This document shows, in pieces, positions 54,666 through 64,000 of a stretch of DNA of 64,000 bases (positions within the stretch are counted from its first letter, which is position 1; each line of letters opens with the position of its first letter). The notes under the pieces were generated by a model, which was not told where the DNA came from, ran no database searches, and saw only the letters and a program-made list of their open reading frames with translations. The position numbers and the translations under genes were made by a program. The stretch is taken from positions 18,898,850 to 18,962,849 of the forward strand of contig NC_133652.1 in NCBI RefSeq assembly GCF_009905375.1, given 5' to 3'. The DNA is from Apium graveolens. Its lineage: Eukaryota; Streptophyta; Magnoliopsida; Apiales; Apiaceae.

Positions 54666-55397
54666 TTAATCCTTTGAGCCAAGAAAATAAGTCCATGAAA
54701 ACTTTGAGAAATCATCAACAATCACTAAGCAGTATCTTTTCCTCGCAATTGACAATACATTGACTGGTCCAAACAAATCCATATGTAGTAGCTGTAATGG
54801 TTCATCAATTGTTATTTCAAGCTTCTTTTTGAATGAATTTTTCCTTTGTTTGCCTTTCTGACAAGCATCACATAAACCATCCTTTGAAAATTCAACTAGA
54901 GGGATTCCTCTAACTAAGTCCTTTTTGACTAGATCATTCATTGTCTTGAAATTCAAATGGGATAGCTTCTTGTGCCATAGCCAACTTTCAACTGGACTTG
55001 CTTTGCTGAAGAGACAAGTAATAGATTCTGTATCTGTAGAGTTGAAGTCAGCTAAGTACACATTTCCTTTTCTAACTCCAGTTAGAACCACTTTGTTGTC
55101 TTTCTTACTGGTGACAACACATGCTTCAGAATTGAAGGAAACTGTATTCCTTCTATCACATAGTTGACTGATGCTCAGTAAGTTGTGCTTGAGACCATCA
55201 ACTAATGCAACTTCATCAATGATGACATTCTCTGTTGAAATCAAGCCATATCCCATAGTAAACCCTTTGCTGTCATCTCCAAAGGTTATGCTAGGGCCAG
55301 CTCTCTCCTTAAACTCTGTGAGCAGGGTGAAATCTCCTGTCATGTGTCTTGAACAGCCACTGTCCAAGTACCATAGATTCCTTCTTTTTCCCTGCAC
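54666..55397 (-). pseudogene. pol: Element I protease, GAG-pre-integrase and integrase start
   Basis: Starts with WYLDSGCSRHMTGD (protease active site intact) and continues to the HHCC zinc region (WHKKLSHLNFKTMNDLVKKD, CDACQKGKQRKN) and LLHMDLFGPVNVLSIARKRY with the first catalytic Asp. It ends at TAA near 54664 (GSKD-stop-ASE), in frame with the next segment. Confidence 0.87.
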
Positions 55398-55410
55398 ACA
55401 ACAAAATCAA

Positions 55411-56001
55411 TCAAGTTGATTTTGGTACCCAAGTTTCCTTGGGTCCATTCTTGTTAGCCTTTCTCCTAGACTTCATTCCTCCTGCATCTTTAGACTTAGG
55501 TAACTTTGGGTCAACCTTGGTCTCAGATGTAGTTGGTTGAGGTGTAGGGTTAGTCACAGAATCATTTAGCACATTTGGAATATGATAAGGCATGGATTGT
55601 GCAAACATGTTATTCCATATAGGCATATTGTATGGCATTTGAGGCATACTAAATGCAGCAAGATAAGGATTGTTAAAATATGGCATGTTTGCAAAATGTG
55701 CATAAGGATTCTGTTGAGACATAACAGGCATAACATGCAGAGGTGATACAGACATGTTAGGCATGGAAGAGGGTACAGGCATGGGAGTTTTCTTAATAGA
55801 TTTGCAATTAGCAGATATATAATTAACACTACTACAATGCACACAGCTTTTTCTAGGAGCATACTTATCAGGTGTGTAATTGTTATATTTGTTAATCCCT
55901 ACCTTCCCATTTCTACTAGATTTCCTTTTAGTTTCCTTTTTATCCTCAAACACTTTGAGCCTATTCTTCAACTGTTCTAAGGTCATGTGCCCTATATTCA
56001 C
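55411..56001 (-). pseudogene. gag: Element I Gag, C-terminal tail
   Basis: A 196-residue segment with a basic start, a degenerate Cys-rich box (CVHCSSVNYISANC, lacking the usual His spacing), a Met/Pro/Tyr-rich stretch and the terminal signature KETWVPKST. It is in frame with the capsid ORF, from which it is separated by a TAG at 56110-56112. It stops right before the protease, which lies in another frame. Confidence 0.8.
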
Positions 56002-56109
56002 CTTACTGACATCTTTGGATGTGCTTGCTTCTCCTTTGACAAAGTTCTTGGAAGTTGAACCAAACTTTTTGTTGAGTTTCTTTAGATTTTCTCTTTTAGA
56101 AACATCTGC

Positions 56110-57825
56110 CTATTTTAATTGAGGAACCTTCAACGGATGCTCCTTTTCTTCCTTCAATGGATAACTTTCATCATCCGTTGATTCCACATCCGTTGACAGC
56201 CCATCAATTAATTCCATTTTCTTTTTGTTTTTACCCCAGGCAGTCTCACAAAATGATTCAATTCCTTGGACCTTGGCAATTTGAGCACTAACATCCCTAG
56301 ATGTCTTCCAGGCTTTAATCACCTCTTGCTCTCTCTCTAATTGATTAGAAAGTATTTCTACTTTCTTAACAGATTCAGCTAGTTTATTTTCAACAGATAT
56401 ACAATGCAGCTTAGTTTTCTCTAGGTCAATCAACTTATTTTCTAACACAGCATTTCTATCACTTAAAAACAGATTGTTCTCTTTAATCCTACTATTTTCT
56501 TTAGCAAGAGATTTAAGAGACACACACAAATGATACAATTCAGTAGACATGTCATTAAAAATATCATTGCACTCTTCTTTAGTAAGCTGTGTTATATCAG
56601 TAGTGATTACCTGGTTGCTTGATGAACTAACTTCATTTTCCTCAGAATCATCCATGAGAGCCAAGTTGACATATTCCACATCTTCATCCTCTTCTGCTCC
56701 ATCAGCTGCCCAGTCTTTCTCTTGAGTAATGAAAGCCCTCTCCTTTTGCTTGAGCAGATCAAAATATTTCTTTTTGTAATCTACTTGTTCAAATTTCTTC
56801 TTTTCAGAAGCTGACTTTCTGCACTCACTTGCAAAGTGTCCACTTGTACCACAATTGTAACACTTGAACTTGAATTTGTCCACCATGTTCTTATGAGGTT
56901 TAGTGGCTCTAGTGTTTTTCCTAAACTTCATCTTTGCAAATCTCCTGGACAGAAATGCAAGATGCTCATCAATTCCATCAGAGTCATCTTGGCTGGAGTT
57001 GTCTTCAATGTCAACAGCTACTTCTTTTCCCTTGCATGATTCCTGATTTCTTATACCATCTTTGGAGCTTGATGTAGATCTCACAGTCTCTTGTCTGCAT
57101 TCTCTCTCATTTTCAGCTACCAAGGCAACTGAACCTCCTTTCATTCTCCCCTTCTCCAATACCTCATCCTGTTCCAACTCTAGTTCATAAGTCTTCAAAA
57201 TTCCATATAATCTTTCAAGAGTGAAGTCCTTATAATCTTGAGAGTTTCTCAAGGAGACAGTCATGGGTTTCCATTCCTTTGTCAAGGATCTTAAGAATTT
57301 AAGATTTGAATCCTTCACCTGGTACACTCTACCATACAGCTTCAGTCCATTCAACAGCTTTTGGAATCTATTGAATGTGTCATTTAAAGATTCATTTTCT
57401 GCAAAATGAAAATACTCATACTGTTGAATGAGAAGCTGCATTTTGTTCTCTCTTACTTGTTCTGTACCTTCACACAGTAGCTGAACTGTGTCCCAAACCT
57501 CTTTGGCAGTTGTACAATTTATCACATTATCAAACATATCCTTGACTAGACCATTAGACAAAATGTTCATAGCCTTCTTATCCTTGTGGACTTCTTCTGT
57601 GTCTTCCATTGTCCATTCTGCTCTAGGTTTTGGAATAGATTGGCCAACAACAACTGTGGCCGTAGCAACTGTGGCTACTTTGTGGGGAATGTGAGGACCA
57701 TTCTCAATGCAGTTTACATAACCTTCATCTTGGGAGAGAAGATGAAGGTGCATTTTCACCTTCCAGTGGTGATAACTGTCTTTGTCAAGAACTGGGATCT
57801 TTACTCCAATATCCTTCTTACTCAT
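56110..57825 (-). CDS. gag: Element I Gag capsid and nucleocapsid
   Basis: A 571-residue frame from ATG 57825 (MSKKDIGVKIPVLDKDSYH). The capsid has VINCTTAKEVWDTVQLLCEG and TFNRFQKLLNGLKLYG; a CCHC knuckle CYNCGTSGHFASEC lies at about residues 320-333. It is followed by acidic sequence and a coiled coil (SRIKENNLFLSDRNAVLENK). The end carries ATCCGTTGA motifs translated as part of the protein (56130-56195). It forms the particle and packages RNA. Confidence 0.9.
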   Translation of the reverse strand: MSKKDIGVKIPVLDKDSYHHWKVKMHLHLLSQDEGYVNCIENGPHIPHKVATVATATVVVGQSIPKPRAEWTMEDTEEVHKDKKAMNILSNGLVKDMFDNVINCTTAKEVWDTVQLLCEGTEQVRENKMQLLIQQYEYFHFAENESLNDTFNRFQKLLNGLKLYGRVYQVKDSNLKFLRSLTKEWKPMTVSLRNSQDYKDFTLERLYGILKTYELELEQDEVLEKGRMKGGSVALVAENERECRQETVRSTSSSKDGIRNQESCKGKEVAVDIEDNSSQDDSDGIDEHLAFLSRRFAKMKFRKNTRATKPHKNMVDKFKFKCYNCGTSGHFASECRKSASEKKKFEQVDYKKKYFDLLKQKERAFITQEKDWAADGAEEDEDVEYVNLALMDDSEENEVSSSSNQVITTDITQLTKEECNDIFNDMSTELYHLCVSLKSLAKENSRIKENNLFLSDRNAVLENKLIDLEKTKLHCISVENKLAESVKKVEILSNQLEREQEVIKAWKTSRDVSAQIAKVQGIESFCETAWGKNKKKMELIDGLSTDVESTDDESYPLKEEKEHPLKVPQLK

Positions 57826-57872
57826 CTTTGTTAGTTTCCAAGATCTTTAAACTCTATGTGTGTCAAGAGCTT

Positions 57873-57884
57873 GCTCTGATACCA
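57873..57884 (-). other. Primer-binding site of element I
   Basis: On the minus strand TGGTATCAGAGC, initiator tRNA-Met type, two bases inside the LTR. Confidence 0.92.
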
Positions 57885-57886
57885 AT

Positions 57887-58956
57887 TGTTATTCCTAGAG
57901 GACTAACAATGAGATTTACAGAAGGGGGGTTGAATGTAAATCTCAAAACTTTTTCAAGTTTTGAGCAGTTTTCAAGAATATGTGTGAAGATAAACAAGTG
58001 TGTATGAATTGCTTTTAGGTAATACAGACAGATATATATTCAAACACAAATGTAAAGAACACAACAAACTTAAAAACTTTTCTGGTGGATTTGTTGTTCC
58101 ACCAGAGATGGTATTTCAGAAAATCTGTGATTCAAGAAATTGATCACAGCTGCGTCCTAGTACAAACTAGATGAATTTTCTCTCAAGATTTTTCTAAACA
58201 GCTCTGGAAAAATTCTCTTCTAATTACTAGCTGCAACTTGGTTTATATACCACCAAGTTTTTACAAGTGTAGACAAAGATAAAAGTACAATAAAAAATAA
58301 GTTCTCCACTTGTTTCTACTCCATTTCTATCCAGTACATTATTGGAATATGTGTTGAATATTGCCTTTCTGTACCAGAGTAGAACGGCTGCTTTTTCTGA
58401 TGTTCCTGAAATAGGCTACCACATCTCAGTTGTCTCTGTCAACCCATGTGCCTCTGTCTGCTTTGTCAACTGTTACTATCAACTGCTATTTAACAGAACA
58501 TCCGTTGAAGCCTTCATCCGTTGATGGCTTTATCCGTTGATGTGTTAGCAGTTGAAGCTCTATCCGTTGATGCACTCATCCGTTGAAGGATGTTATCCGT
58601 TGAAGCTTTAGAGACATCCGTTGAAGCTTTGTTTCTCATCCGTTGAAGGTCTTTAAGTTATCCGTTGATACCACTTCATTTATACAAAATTACAAGGCAT
58701 GAAATATTTATAATTGGCCTTCCTATTTGCATATCCTCTAGTAGTCAACATGACTTATAATTTCCCTCAACTTCTAAGAATTATATCTCAAATACAGAGA
58801 CTGAAATGTGCTACAAAACTAGACTTATTTCTAAGTAAAGCTACACCATCAACGGATAGCCAAAGTGGTCTTATCCGTTGAGGCTACAAACACTAGACTT
58901 CTACTTAAGTGTTTTGTTAAACATATCATCAAACTAATGCACATATATTCCTAACA
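57887..58956 (-). repeat. 5' LTR of element I
   Basis: A 1,070-bp LTR from TGTTATTCC to TTCCTAACA. It contains at least ten ATCCGTTGA motifs, eight of them between 58498 and 58665 at 15-30 bp spacing. The CAGAAGGGGGGTTGAATG block near the inner end is shared with the other copia LTRs. Confidence 0.9.
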
Positions 58957-60208
58957 GCAGTAACTCTAAGCTGTGTCTTGAAATCATCATTAAAAAACAT
59001 TTCATCAGCTTTTGTCAGGTGCTCAGCAAGAGTCTTAGCAGATGGAACCAAATTAATATTGTTCCAATCCTTAGTCCACTCTTGTCCTCTAGGAGTTTCA
59101 CTCCAAGGTACTGGTGTTTCTTCTCTAACAAACTTCTTGACAATGTCAGCTTTAGAAATAGTCTGTTGAGGTGCATGTCCTGATGGACCAGCTGCATCAG
59201 CATCAACATTTGCAGGATCACCAGTATCATCAGCATTTGCAGCATCAGAACTTACAGAATCAGCATCTTCTGATAAAGGAATAGTATGAGATGCAATTGA
59301 AGCTTCACCATCAGCTTCTAAGTGCTGATCTGCCCCCAAATTCTGATCAACAACCTCATTCGGATGCTCACCTAAAATCTGTTCTTCAGTATCTAGAATC
59401 AGAGAAGGTGTTGTAGGCAATTCTGAATGTTGAGTAGCATCAGGAACAAGTGTTGTAGATGGATTAAATGCTGTTGGAGCTTCTAAGTAAAGAATTGCAG
59501 GCACAATCAGATTGTGAATATCTACTTCAGCACTTGTGCCTAGATCTTCAGTAGAGACAGAAACATGTACAGGAGACACAGAGGGTGTGTTGACCTGTTC
59601 TGTAGCAGCTTCATGAATGGGTAACAATGGAGATGGAGAAACAGTAGCTTCAGCAATTACTTGTTCTTATGAGATCAGAGATTCCTGACCTCCTTCCTTA
59701 GTTGCTGCTTCCTCATCTTCTGAAACTGGCCTGTTAGCTCTCTGTTTCTTGTATCTCTTAGAAGGTGAGGATTCCTTAGGAGGTTCAGCAAAAGTCATTT
59801 TTCTAAGCCGTTTGAGAAGCTTAGATCCCCCAATTTGAGAATCCTTCTGAGAAGGAACCTTCTCAGCTTCTTTGACAACAGGTTCTGAGACTGGAACCTG
59901 TGCTTCATCTTCAGTATCGGATTCATCCCTCAAAATAAACTTCCTTCTCTTCTGTTGTTGCTGAGGTACTTTCCTAGTCCTCTTAGATTTAGAAGATGAA
60001 GGCTGTACTGTAGGTTCTGAAGTTTGAGTTGGAGAGGTTTGAGGTGGCTGAGTAGAGGTGGTAGGTGCTAATGATTGAGGTTCAAGAGGTTGAACATCAG
60101 GATATAAAGCAGTATACTTAACTTGATCATAAGTTATCAAGGCTTGTTTAACAGATAAAGGTATTTGGAGGGGTCTTAACATAGCCTTCTTTTTATCAGT
60201 AGATAAAA
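58957..60208 (-). pseudogene. Element C accessory ORF, middle part (left of J)
   Basis: Continues the protein after J with LSTDKKKAMLRPLQIPLSVK, the basic/Gln patch (RKVPQQQQKRRKFILRD), the acidic middle and the start of the coiled-coil region (LTKADEMFFNDDFKTQLRVT), where I is inserted. Only one stop is seen (TAA near 59667), so this copy is better preserved than B's. Confidence 0.8.
60204..60208 (+). repeat. Target-site duplication of J (left)
   Basis: TAAAA, repeated at 62639-62643. Confidence 0.9.
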
Positions 60209-61173
60209 TGTGGCGCCCCGGACCCCGGAATGACCTCAGAAACCCGAACCCGGGAACGCCAAACCAAACCAAACCAATTCACTCAATATTTGCTTACACA
60301 ACCTTAAAATTAAATAACAATATATAATTCTTACAGTATTCTAAGTATTACAACCAAAGTTCACGATACAACCAAAAGTCTATTACACAAGCATTATTCA
60401 TTAAGATACTATATGCGTTCATCATCTACTAAGCCCTAGTTCATCACATACTTATCCTTTCCCGAACATCCTTCTCCAAAGTTCTTTCCTGTGGAAGTTA
60501 GTGACATAAACGAGTGAGCTTATAAAGCTCAGTAAGCATATATAGTAGAATTCAACTGAGGTTTATCCAAGAAATCAAAGTTCATCAAACAAATATTCGA
60601 ATAAAGAGATATGAAAGTTACTACAATCAACAAAAATTCATCATATAGTTCTCACAAGATTAAAACTGAGTATTCAAGCATGACAAGTTCATCAATTCAT
60701 CAAGTTGGGATCCCGACAGCTTACTTCCAAAAAGGAAGTATCATCATCAGTTCATCAATTATCAGTGCAAGAATACTCATTTTCCATCAGTGAGTTATCA
60801 GTCCGATCAAATCAATCATCATATAAGAATCAAAACATCAACAGTGAAATACAGTGAAATAGTACAGTATTTACTTACCTTAAATCGCTTTTAATACAAC
60901 TTCTAAAACAATTTCTTTCTCGAGTCTCAAGTCCCTTTATTCTTGACTTAGTACCCTAACAACGTCATTCACAATTCTCAGTAACATGATTTTATTAATA
61001 AATTAAAATCTAAATCTTACCAAATAAATTCTAATATTTACTTAATTTAACTAATACAAATTACCTATAAATAATAATAAAAATGATAATGGATGAGGGC
61101 GTAGGAAGACTTACCAACTAAGGAGCTTTTCTTTTAGCTTCTTCCTCCCTCTTTATAAATAACTCACTTCATT

Positions 61174-61224
61174 ATCTTATAGGTAGTGAAACTTTAATAC
61201 TTCTTTTCTTTTTCGATGTGGTAC
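61174..61224 (-). promoter_or_regulatory. Minus-strand USE/TATA-like module in J
   Basis: On the minus strand GTACCACATCG (61214-61224) is followed 32 bp later by TATAAGAT (61181-61174). The box has one mismatch to RTCCCACATCG; the spacing equals that of the plus-strand modules. Confidence 0.4.
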
Positions 61225-61467
61225 TCAATTTGACAAGTTTAAAAATAAATTTTCCATTTTCCAAAACAAGTCGCAAAAACGGACAAGTAACTCCCAAGGC
61301 AACCCTCATGCACACAGCAAACTTAAATCTTGTTCAAGGGAAGGTGCACACAAGTGCACTTGCACCTTGGAAACAAATATGCTAAAGACTTCCCAATTTA
61401 TTCTAGTTTATCTTCTATTTTCTTTCCAATGTGGGACTATGACACTCTCATATGCTCTTACATCCCA

Positions 61468-62276
61468 AGTCCCACATTGCCTATGTTTTGAAGAGACTCA
61501 CTTCCCTCATTTATAAAAGCAAGGCTTGGGCAACACAAGCCTTAGTTAAGTCTTAACATTCTTGGTTCCCACATCGAGAATGAATAGACACAAGGCTACA
61601 CTCTTCTCCTATATAAAGGACGGGGTAGCAAATTATTTATTTTTAACAAGTGTTAAAAGGATTTTACTTGGCTTCTATAAGTCGAAATCCTTAAATAAGC
61701 TAAAAATTCTTTTTATCAAGATTACTAGATTTTGAGTTTGATCTGAACTAGTTATCTAGTCCAATTTAGTCCCACATTGACTAGATTATGCTTATAAAAC
61801 TTACTATAACTCTATATAACTCACACAATATTGTCGTTTTGAGTTATAGTTTAGAGACAAGTTCAAATTTATCCCACATCGAGAGAGTTTTGAAAAGAAC
61901 CACCTCTCAATTCTATTTAAGATTATGGGGTTCAAAGTATTGAAATCATATCAACTTATATATTTGGGCTCTTTATAGCCGAAAAATATAAAATATTTGG
62001 AGCATTATTAATGCAAGGAAAATTAGTTCAAAATTTTAAAATGCAAGAAAAATACAAGGCACTAAAATGTGTTTGGATGTTTAAAACATGATGTTATTTA
62101 GTCCCACATCGAAATAAGGTGAAACTAGGCATCTAACATTCTCTATATAAGTAGGTGCAATAAATTTTTAGAATCATATTTTGTGCACTTGGAACACTTG
62201 TTGTTTCATTGAACTAAGTTCACTTGTCCCACATCGAGGGGATTAAAGTGAAGGTTCCCTTACTTCTCTATATATG
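61468..62276 (+). promoter_or_regulatory. Tandem array of six snRNA-type USE/TATA promoter modules
   Basis: Boxes and TATA starts: 61468-61479 / 61512 (32 bp gap); 61566-61576 / 61610 (33); 61768-61779 / 61813 (33); 61871-61881 / 61914 (32); 62100-62111 / 62144 (32); 62226-62236 / 62269 (32). Box sequences are AGTCCCACATTG, TTCCCACATCG, AGTCCCACATTG, ATCCCACATCG, AGTCCCACATCG and GTCCCACATCG. RTCCCACATCG is the upstream sequence element of plant snRNA genes, and a gap of about 33 bp to TATA is the Pol II arrangement (U6-type Pol III genes have about 10 bp less). No recognisable snRNA follows any module. Confidence 0.65.
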
Positions 62277-62638
62277 CACATATTAGCTTAGCATAACACA
62301 TTAGCTCTGCATAATATGCTTAGCTCAGGGCTAACACATGTTGGCTCTTTGAATTAGTTCAAAATTTTCATCTTTTCTTCCTTGGGCTCCAAACTCTCTA
62401 TTCTCATTCCTCTCAATCTTTCCGCGTTTCTCTCCCTTTCATTCCTTTTCTTTGGCCCTTGATTAATTTCGGGCTTGACTTATAGTTAAATTTTATGGGA
62501 GCTTCGATCAAAGAAGCAAACCAACACTCAAAATTAAAATAAAATTTTATACTAAGTATTAGTATTATTTAAACAACTTAAATAATGTAATAAGAGTACT
62601 TTATTATATTATTCAATCAAATGACTTAGGATATTACA

Positions 62639-62643
62639 TAAAA
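62639..62643 (+). repeat. Target-site duplication of J (right)
   Basis: TAAAA, matching 60204-60208. Confidence 0.9.
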
Positions 62644-63326
62644 GATCATTAAAAGCTCGCTTGGCCAGTTTAAATGAAGGGAGTAAATCAGTGAAGTCAG
62701 TGAAGTCTTGAGGCTTATTATCATAACAAAAGCTATAAATAAGCTGACAGAATCGTGCAAAGTAAACAATATTTCTATCTTCTGTCATCCTATCCCCAAT
62801 GATTTCCAAAATAGCACTAGCATAATCCAAATCAGTTTGATTAATAAGAGCATACCCGATTTGCTGACTCAGAATAAGAATGACATCAAAATTTGAGCAT
62901 TTATTGGTGAAGGCTTTGGTGATACAGTCAAAGAAGAAACTCCATTCCCTCCTAATGTTATTTCTTTTCAACTGCCCCAGCTTTTCCAAAGTCTGTTCAT
63001 AACCCAGACTTGCCATCAAATTCTGAAGATCAGCCTCCCCAGCTGTTGTATAAACACAGTTCTCAGGTAGTTGTAGTGCTTGACGAACTGTAGCCAAGGT
63101 AACAACCTTGAGCACCGCCATCATCATAAATGCCACTCCTCTAGAACTCCAGGACTTGAGTTCCGGAAACGGAATCAGGTTGGGTTAAAGCATACCCAAT
63201 ATCAGAACTCGTGAGAAAATCTTGAATAAAATGAAGTTCAGAAGGAGCACCAGCCTTGCTAAGTATGGCAGAAAAGTTATTGGGAACAAACTTTGCTCCG
63301 TTGAAAATAACATCTTTAGGCACCAT
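62639..63326 (-). pseudogene. Element C accessory ORF, N-terminal domain (right of J)
   Basis: Starts MVPKDVIFNGAKFVPNNFSA at 63326. A TAG at 63141-63143 and a deletion around 63110-63125 (the GSPSIIF...GEDE part seen in A and B is missing) shift the frame. After that NIRREWSFFFDCITKAFTNK and the rest of the domain read on to KLAKRAFNDLL, where J is inserted. Confidence 0.82.
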
Positions 63327-64000
63327 CAGAATTTAGTGAAAAAGAATCGAGAATTAAGTTGTGCTTGTAAGGTGTTTGATAAATTGTCTGTTTGAAAAAT
63401 AACGTCAGGATATGAGGGAGAGTAAACGTAAAGAAGAGAGATAGTGTGTAAAAGTGAATAAAAGATTGTAAAATCTTCTCTCTCTTTTACTTATACCTGG
63501 TTAAAAAGTAACTGTTAGACACCTGTCAGACACGCAGCAAAAGTGAATAAAAGTGGGCACGTGAAAACAGTAATCATTACTTACCACATGCAGTTTTTCT
63601 AGGAAAAACCGTTCCACTTACCAAGTAATCCCATTAATCGAGGAATTTCAGTTTTAATTCAAAATATAAACTGTTCCCATTAATGTGATCATTTTGCATG
63701 CATAACCAATATTCTGTAAAAATATTCAGCTGTGAATATGACTAAAAGAAATCAAGTAAATAAGTACTGCCACATCAGCATCAGAACTTGATTTATATCA
63801 GGATTTAAAAATCACCAGAATATTGCTTCAACTTTCAACAGAAAACCTGTTGCTTCAAATGCTTCCTCAAAATAATAGAAATTAATCAAAACATTCATCA
63901 GAAGATAAAGTTAAAATTGATGAAGTAAAGATTAATAATTTGCACAGTCAGATAATTTGAGAAACAAAGAACAAATCTTGCAAGTAAAAGAAATTTCATT
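63327..64000 (-). promoter_or_regulatory. Candidate promoter and upstream spacer of the C accessory ORF
   Basis: Homologous to A 3785-4440 and B 16100-16780. A TATA-like GTATAAGT lies at about 63491-63496 on the minus strand, 169 bp before the ATG, next to a GA-rich leader. No gene is seen to the end of the window. Confidence 0.55.

Larger units (their letters stand above)
48472..58956 (-). mobile_element. Ty1/copia element I (SIRE-like layout), 3' end truncated
   Basis: Minus-strand order: 5' LTR 57887-58956, tRNA-Met site, gag, protease, integrase, reverse transcriptase, RNase H, then a large accessory ORF. The 3' LTR and the end of the accessory ORF are cut off at segment H. Its right end enters the accessory ORF of C at 58957. 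It belongs to a different family from A/B/C. ATCCGTTGA motifs occur throughout. Confidence 0.9.
60209..62638 (-). mobile_element. Insertion J: LTR-only element with internal snRNA-type promoter modules
   Basis: 2,430 bp from TGTGGCGCCC to GGATATTACA, TG...CA ends, perfect 5-bp duplication TAAAA. The ends match K, and GAGTGAGCTTATAAAGCTC (about 60512) matches the palindromic motif of K and, reversed, D. It is best read as a solo gypsy LTR in minus orientation, but the block 61170-62290 has an unrelated character, with repeated TCCCACATCG boxes on the plus strand, and may be acquired sequence. No ORF is supported. Confidence 0.8.
58957..64000 (-). mobile_element. Ty1/copia element C (A/B family), accessory-ORF part, interrupted by I and J
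   Basis: Minus-strand sequence matching the accessory ORF and upstream promoter region of A and B. The left end is the insertion point of I; J splits the ORF. The element continues beyond the window on the right, up to the equivalent of A position about 4430. Confidence 0.85.

Noticed and set aside
61427..61438. A further USE box on the minus strand (AGTCCCACATTG)
   Set aside because: The box is good, but no TATA-like sequence lies 32-34 bp downstream on that strand, so I did not count it as a module.

Overview
The window is nuclear DNA from a flowering plant, almost certainly a eudicot. The evidence is AT-rich sequence, plant-type Ty1/copia and Ty3/gypsy polyproteins, initiator-Met and Asp tRNA primer sites, and a eukaryotic tRNA-Asp sequence. 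The exact taxon cannot be read from the sequence; an asterid is a guess. No host protein-coding gene is visible: essentially all 64 kb is LTR retrotransposons nested in each other, most of them decayed.

Layout. 1-12586 (minus) is copia element A (5' LTR 11998-12586, gag, pol, a small extra ORF and a large 3' accessory ORF). It is inserted in the pol gene of a second copy of its own family, element B (plus, 12587-21356, 3' LTR 20750-21356). B abuts remains of another copia-type accessory ORF, element E (21357-22748, resuming 36918-37811). E is split by G, an Athila/Tat-like gypsy element carrying only gag and protease (22749-36917, minus, target duplication CAATG). G is itself split by D, a young chromovirus-like gypsy element (28302-35508, plus, target duplication GAACA) whose pol and most of whose 3' LTR are deleted. 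Copia element F (37812-47950, plus) follows; it has a broken gag, is interrupted by an LTR-only insertion K (41525-44939), and has lost most of pol. A 0.53-kb segment H (47946-48479) joins truncated F to truncated copia element I (about 48472-58956, minus, 5' LTR 57887-58956). I is inserted in element C (58957-64000, minus), a third member of the A/B family, which also carries the LTR-only insertion J (60209-62638, target duplication TAAAA).

How the parts work together. A, B, C and I have the copia order gag-PR-IN-RT-RNase H plus a very large ORF downstream of pol on the same strand. That ORF has its own TATA-like box, and in A and B it is preceded by a second, short conserved ORF. It has a conserved N-terminal domain, a low-complexity middle and a coiled coil, with no evident signal peptide or membrane anchor, so the usual label 'env-like' is doubtful.

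Most notable signals: (1) a complete tRNA-Asp with its CCA end captured at the primer site of G, between two copies of the primer-site/LTR junction; (2) tandem RTCCCACATCG boxes each followed 32-33 bp later by a TATA box, the geometry of plant Pol II snRNA promoters, in J and duplicated in H; (3) family-specific 8-10 bp motifs (ATCCGTTGA in I, AAGTTCTGAT in A/B/C) scattered through LTRs, spacers and coding sequence on both strands; (4) the accessory-ORF cassette with internal promoters.
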